Source: JAQICJ01 sp041686345 (GTDB lineage Bacteria > Myxococcota_A > Polyangia > HGW-17). From it: a stretch of 64,000 nucleotides of DNA. How positions within the stretch are numbered: position 1 is the first letter of the stretch; each line of letters starts with the position of its first letter. Location: the NCBI GenBank assembly GCA_041686345.1, contig JAWLEA010000001.1:1-64000 (forward strand), given 5' to 3'. Under the pieces are notes generated by a model. That model saw nothing but the letters and a program-made list of their open reading frames with translations, was not told the DNA's origin and ran no database searches. Position numbers and translations under genes: made by a program. Below, in pieces: positions 62,532-64,000 of this stretch.

Positions 62532-63566
62532 TTATTTGTTTTCATCCTTTGATGCAGGGATGGATGGTTTATTTTCAGAATCAATTTCGGCTACATTGGC
62601 TTGTGATTTGTAATCAAGGCCGAGTTCAAGAAAAAGAAGACGTTTTTTAGCATAATGACCGGGATCAGTGATAGATGCGCTACTTTTCAAAGCTTTTAAC
62701 TGGCTTTGATATCTGTACAGATTTCTTTGCAAAGATTGGATGAGCTTGGGATTCTTTTTGAATTCGGGACTTTGTGACAAGGATTGCATTTGGCTGATCA
62801 TGGATTGAAGTTCTGTTTCTTTGGCGGCCATTCTTCCGGTTGATTTTTCCTTGACTACCTGTTTATACATATTGATGGCTTTTTCGGTTTTTCCCTGTAA
62901 CTCAAGAATTCTGGCCTTATGCAACATGGATTGACCGAAATAAATATCATTGTAACTGGTTCCGAATTTGTGAAAAGCTGTTTTGGCCTGGTCAAATTTT
63001 TCCAATTCTTCATAGGCAATCCCCAGGTTTTCATAAGCCAGAGCTTTTACAAAACCTTTGACATTATTGCTGGCTACCTGGAAATCTCCAATAGCAGCCT
63101 GAAGGTAGGTGTCGCTTTTTTCTTTCTCGAGGTTGGCAAGTTTCAAACTTGTTTTTCCCCTGAGCAGATAAATAAGATTGCAGACTTTGCTGAAGGAACA
63201 CTTGTCCACAGCTTTGGAAAATGCTTCAAATGATTTTTTATATAATTGGAGGCTGCTTTTAACAGGTTTTCTTTGGCCTTTCTCAATTTTTTTGGGTTTT
63301 TCTTCTTCGTTCTTGGAAGGATCCCGAACGGGACGAAGCAGGGTGTTAATTCCTTTTGCATAAGCTCTGGATGCTTTTTCGTCCTTCATGTGTTTCAAAT
63401 AAATGTAAACACTTATTGAAACAGCGATGATTGCAATAATACCGCCTCCAATAGCGAGCACTTTCCAGTATTTTTTAACAAATTCCCAGATGTTTATGAA
63501 AAATCTGGTGATAAAATCAGGCTTACGCAGTTCTTCTTTTGACATTACATGTTTTTTTCGAGCCAC
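62532..63566 (-). CDS. YfgM-like TPR membrane protein
   Basis: Predicted 344-residue inner-membrane protein. One span (VLAIGGGIIAIIAVSISVYIYL, about 40-62) anchors a periplasmic TPR region (ALAYENLGIAYEELEKFDQAKTAF, ILELQGKTEKAINMYKQVV). In enterobacteria YfgM works with the translocon and periplasmic chaperones. Here it also precedes bamB. A Pro/Lys/Glu-rich linker follows the first repeat. The start is GTG 63566 with CGGAG eight bases upstream. Confidence 0.87.
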   Translation of the reverse strand: MARKKHVMSKEELRKPDFITRFFINIWEFVKKYWKVLAIGGGIIAIIAVSISVYIYLKHMKDEKASRAYAKGINTLLRPVRDPSKNEEEKPKKIEKGQRKPVKSSLQLYKKSFEAFSKAVDKCSFSKVCNLIYLLRGKTSLKLANLEKEKSDTYLQAAIGDFQVASNNVKGFVKALAYENLGIAYEELEKFDQAKTAFHKFGTSYNDIYFGQSMLHKARILELQGKTEKAINMYKQVVKEKSTGRMAAKETELQSMISQMQSLSQSPEFKKNPKLIQSLQRNLYRYQSQLKALKSSASITDPGHYAKKRLLFLELGLDYKSQANVAEIDSENKPSIPASKDENK

Positions 63567-63664
63567 TTTTATAACTCCGGTAGGTATTCGGGATTAATCT
63601 GGAAAACAAATAGTCCCTGGTTTGGATGCTGAATTGCAACCATACAAAGACAAAAACTCTATTA

Positions 63665-63759
63665 GTTTCCGTTCCAAAAATGGATGTCATCGTCTGGTGA
63701 CGGAATCTGGCATTATCAGTTTCTTCACCAAACAAAAACACCGCTTCTGGGATGGGAAC
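63665..63759 (+). mobile_element. palindromic element, copy 9 (internally deleted)
   Basis: A 95-bp copy with both ends (GTTTCCGTTCCA and TGGGATGGGAAC, TA-flanked) but lacking about 67 inner bases, including the apical hairpin. A frame that crosses it (63523-63741, minus) is not a gene. Confidence 0.85.
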
Positions 63760-63938
63760 TATTTATAATTGATATAGAAAAAATAACAAGATTTTCGTAA
63801 AACTTGTTTATGACATCCAAATTAAATTGTGGATGAAAACAGCCTCTTTCTGCAACACCCATCCTGAAATAGGTAAAGCACAGGATAAAATTGAACTATC
63901 TGCTTCTAACAGAAAATAAACAAAATTCAACCTAAATA

Positions 63939-64000
63939 GTTCCCATCCCAAAAATGGATGTCATCGTCTGGCGACGGAAATTGAATTAATCAGCTTTGTC
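63939..64000 (+). mobile_element. palindromic element, copy 10 (cut by window end)
   Basis: A-type left half beginning TAGTTCCCATCCC and running into GACGGAAATTGAATTAATC. The right half lies beyond the window. Confidence 0.85.

Overview
This window is an AT-rich chromosomal segment from a Gram-negative bacterium. The outer-envelope genes show this: at least fourteen lipoproteins with a lipobox, BamB and YfgM homologues, a Pal/OmpA-like lipoprotein, an O-antigen-ligase-like protein and PlsB. The gene content points to a low-GC member of the former Deltaproteobacteria, probably Myxococcota-like. The cues are an FHA-GAF-sigma54 activator, a secreted protein with CGNG...CDG cysteine repeats, a MopE-type D/N-rich metal-binding lipoprotein, and a receiver-domain protein with a long Pro/Lys/Ala linker. 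This placement is inferred from families, not from a tree. I see no phage, plasmid, transposase or CRISPR array.

Layout. 1-6.6 kb: a small Asp/Thr-rich lipoprotein, a very large HEAT-like lipoprotein and a sigma54 activator. 6.6-17 kb (minus strand): a radical-SAM enzyme, plsB, then the RNA/translation cluster DUF503-rbfA-nrnA-truB-rpsO-pnp, then a basic exported protein. 17.8-20.5 kb: an unusual SWIM-SNF2 protein with an RNase H-like tail. 20.7-27 kb (minus): zapA, a hairpin-rich 780-bp gap, rny, ymdB and three related periplasmic thioredoxin-fold lipoproteins, one without its CXXC. 27.4-35.8 kb (plus): two leucine-type tRNAs, a HAD phosphatase that starts 2 nt after a tRNA, a RomR-like receiver protein, an IMPase, a DsbD-like protein and two lipoproteins. 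35.9-47 kb: eno, a UvrA paralogue, a membrane PD-(D/E)XK protein, an M2 peptidase, an NtrC regulator, a YraN protein, the Cys-repeat lipoprotein and a second radical-SAM paralogue. 47.6-60.5 kb (plus): glnA, an O-antigen-ligase/TPR fusion, purA, an extensin-type enzyme, three envelope lipoproteins resembling a Pal/CpoB set, uvrB, a CAT tRNA and a zinc-ribbon coiled coil. 60.5-63.6 kb (minus): yfgM-bamB and the MopE-like lipoprotein.

The main signal not explained by genes is a family of about 162-bp intergenic elements. There are ten complete or partial copies. Complete copies have 12-bp terminal inverted repeats (GTTCCCATCCCA/TGGGATGGGAAC), mostly flanked by TA. The whole unit is an imperfect palindrome whose arms covary between copies, so it looks like a hairpin MITE family kept as structured DNA or RNA. 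Other points of note are a leucine-like tRNA(CAA) with a 5-nt variable loop, the degenerate SNF2/RNase H protein, and the Cys-patterned DsbA-like trio encoded downstream of RNase Y.

Several systems in the window connect. RNase Y and PNPase are the RNA-decay enzymes. The DsbD-like transporter could reduce the DsbA-like lipoproteins. UvrB may partner with a UvrA encoded elsewhere. YfgM/BamB and the Pal/CpoB-like cluster serve envelope assembly.
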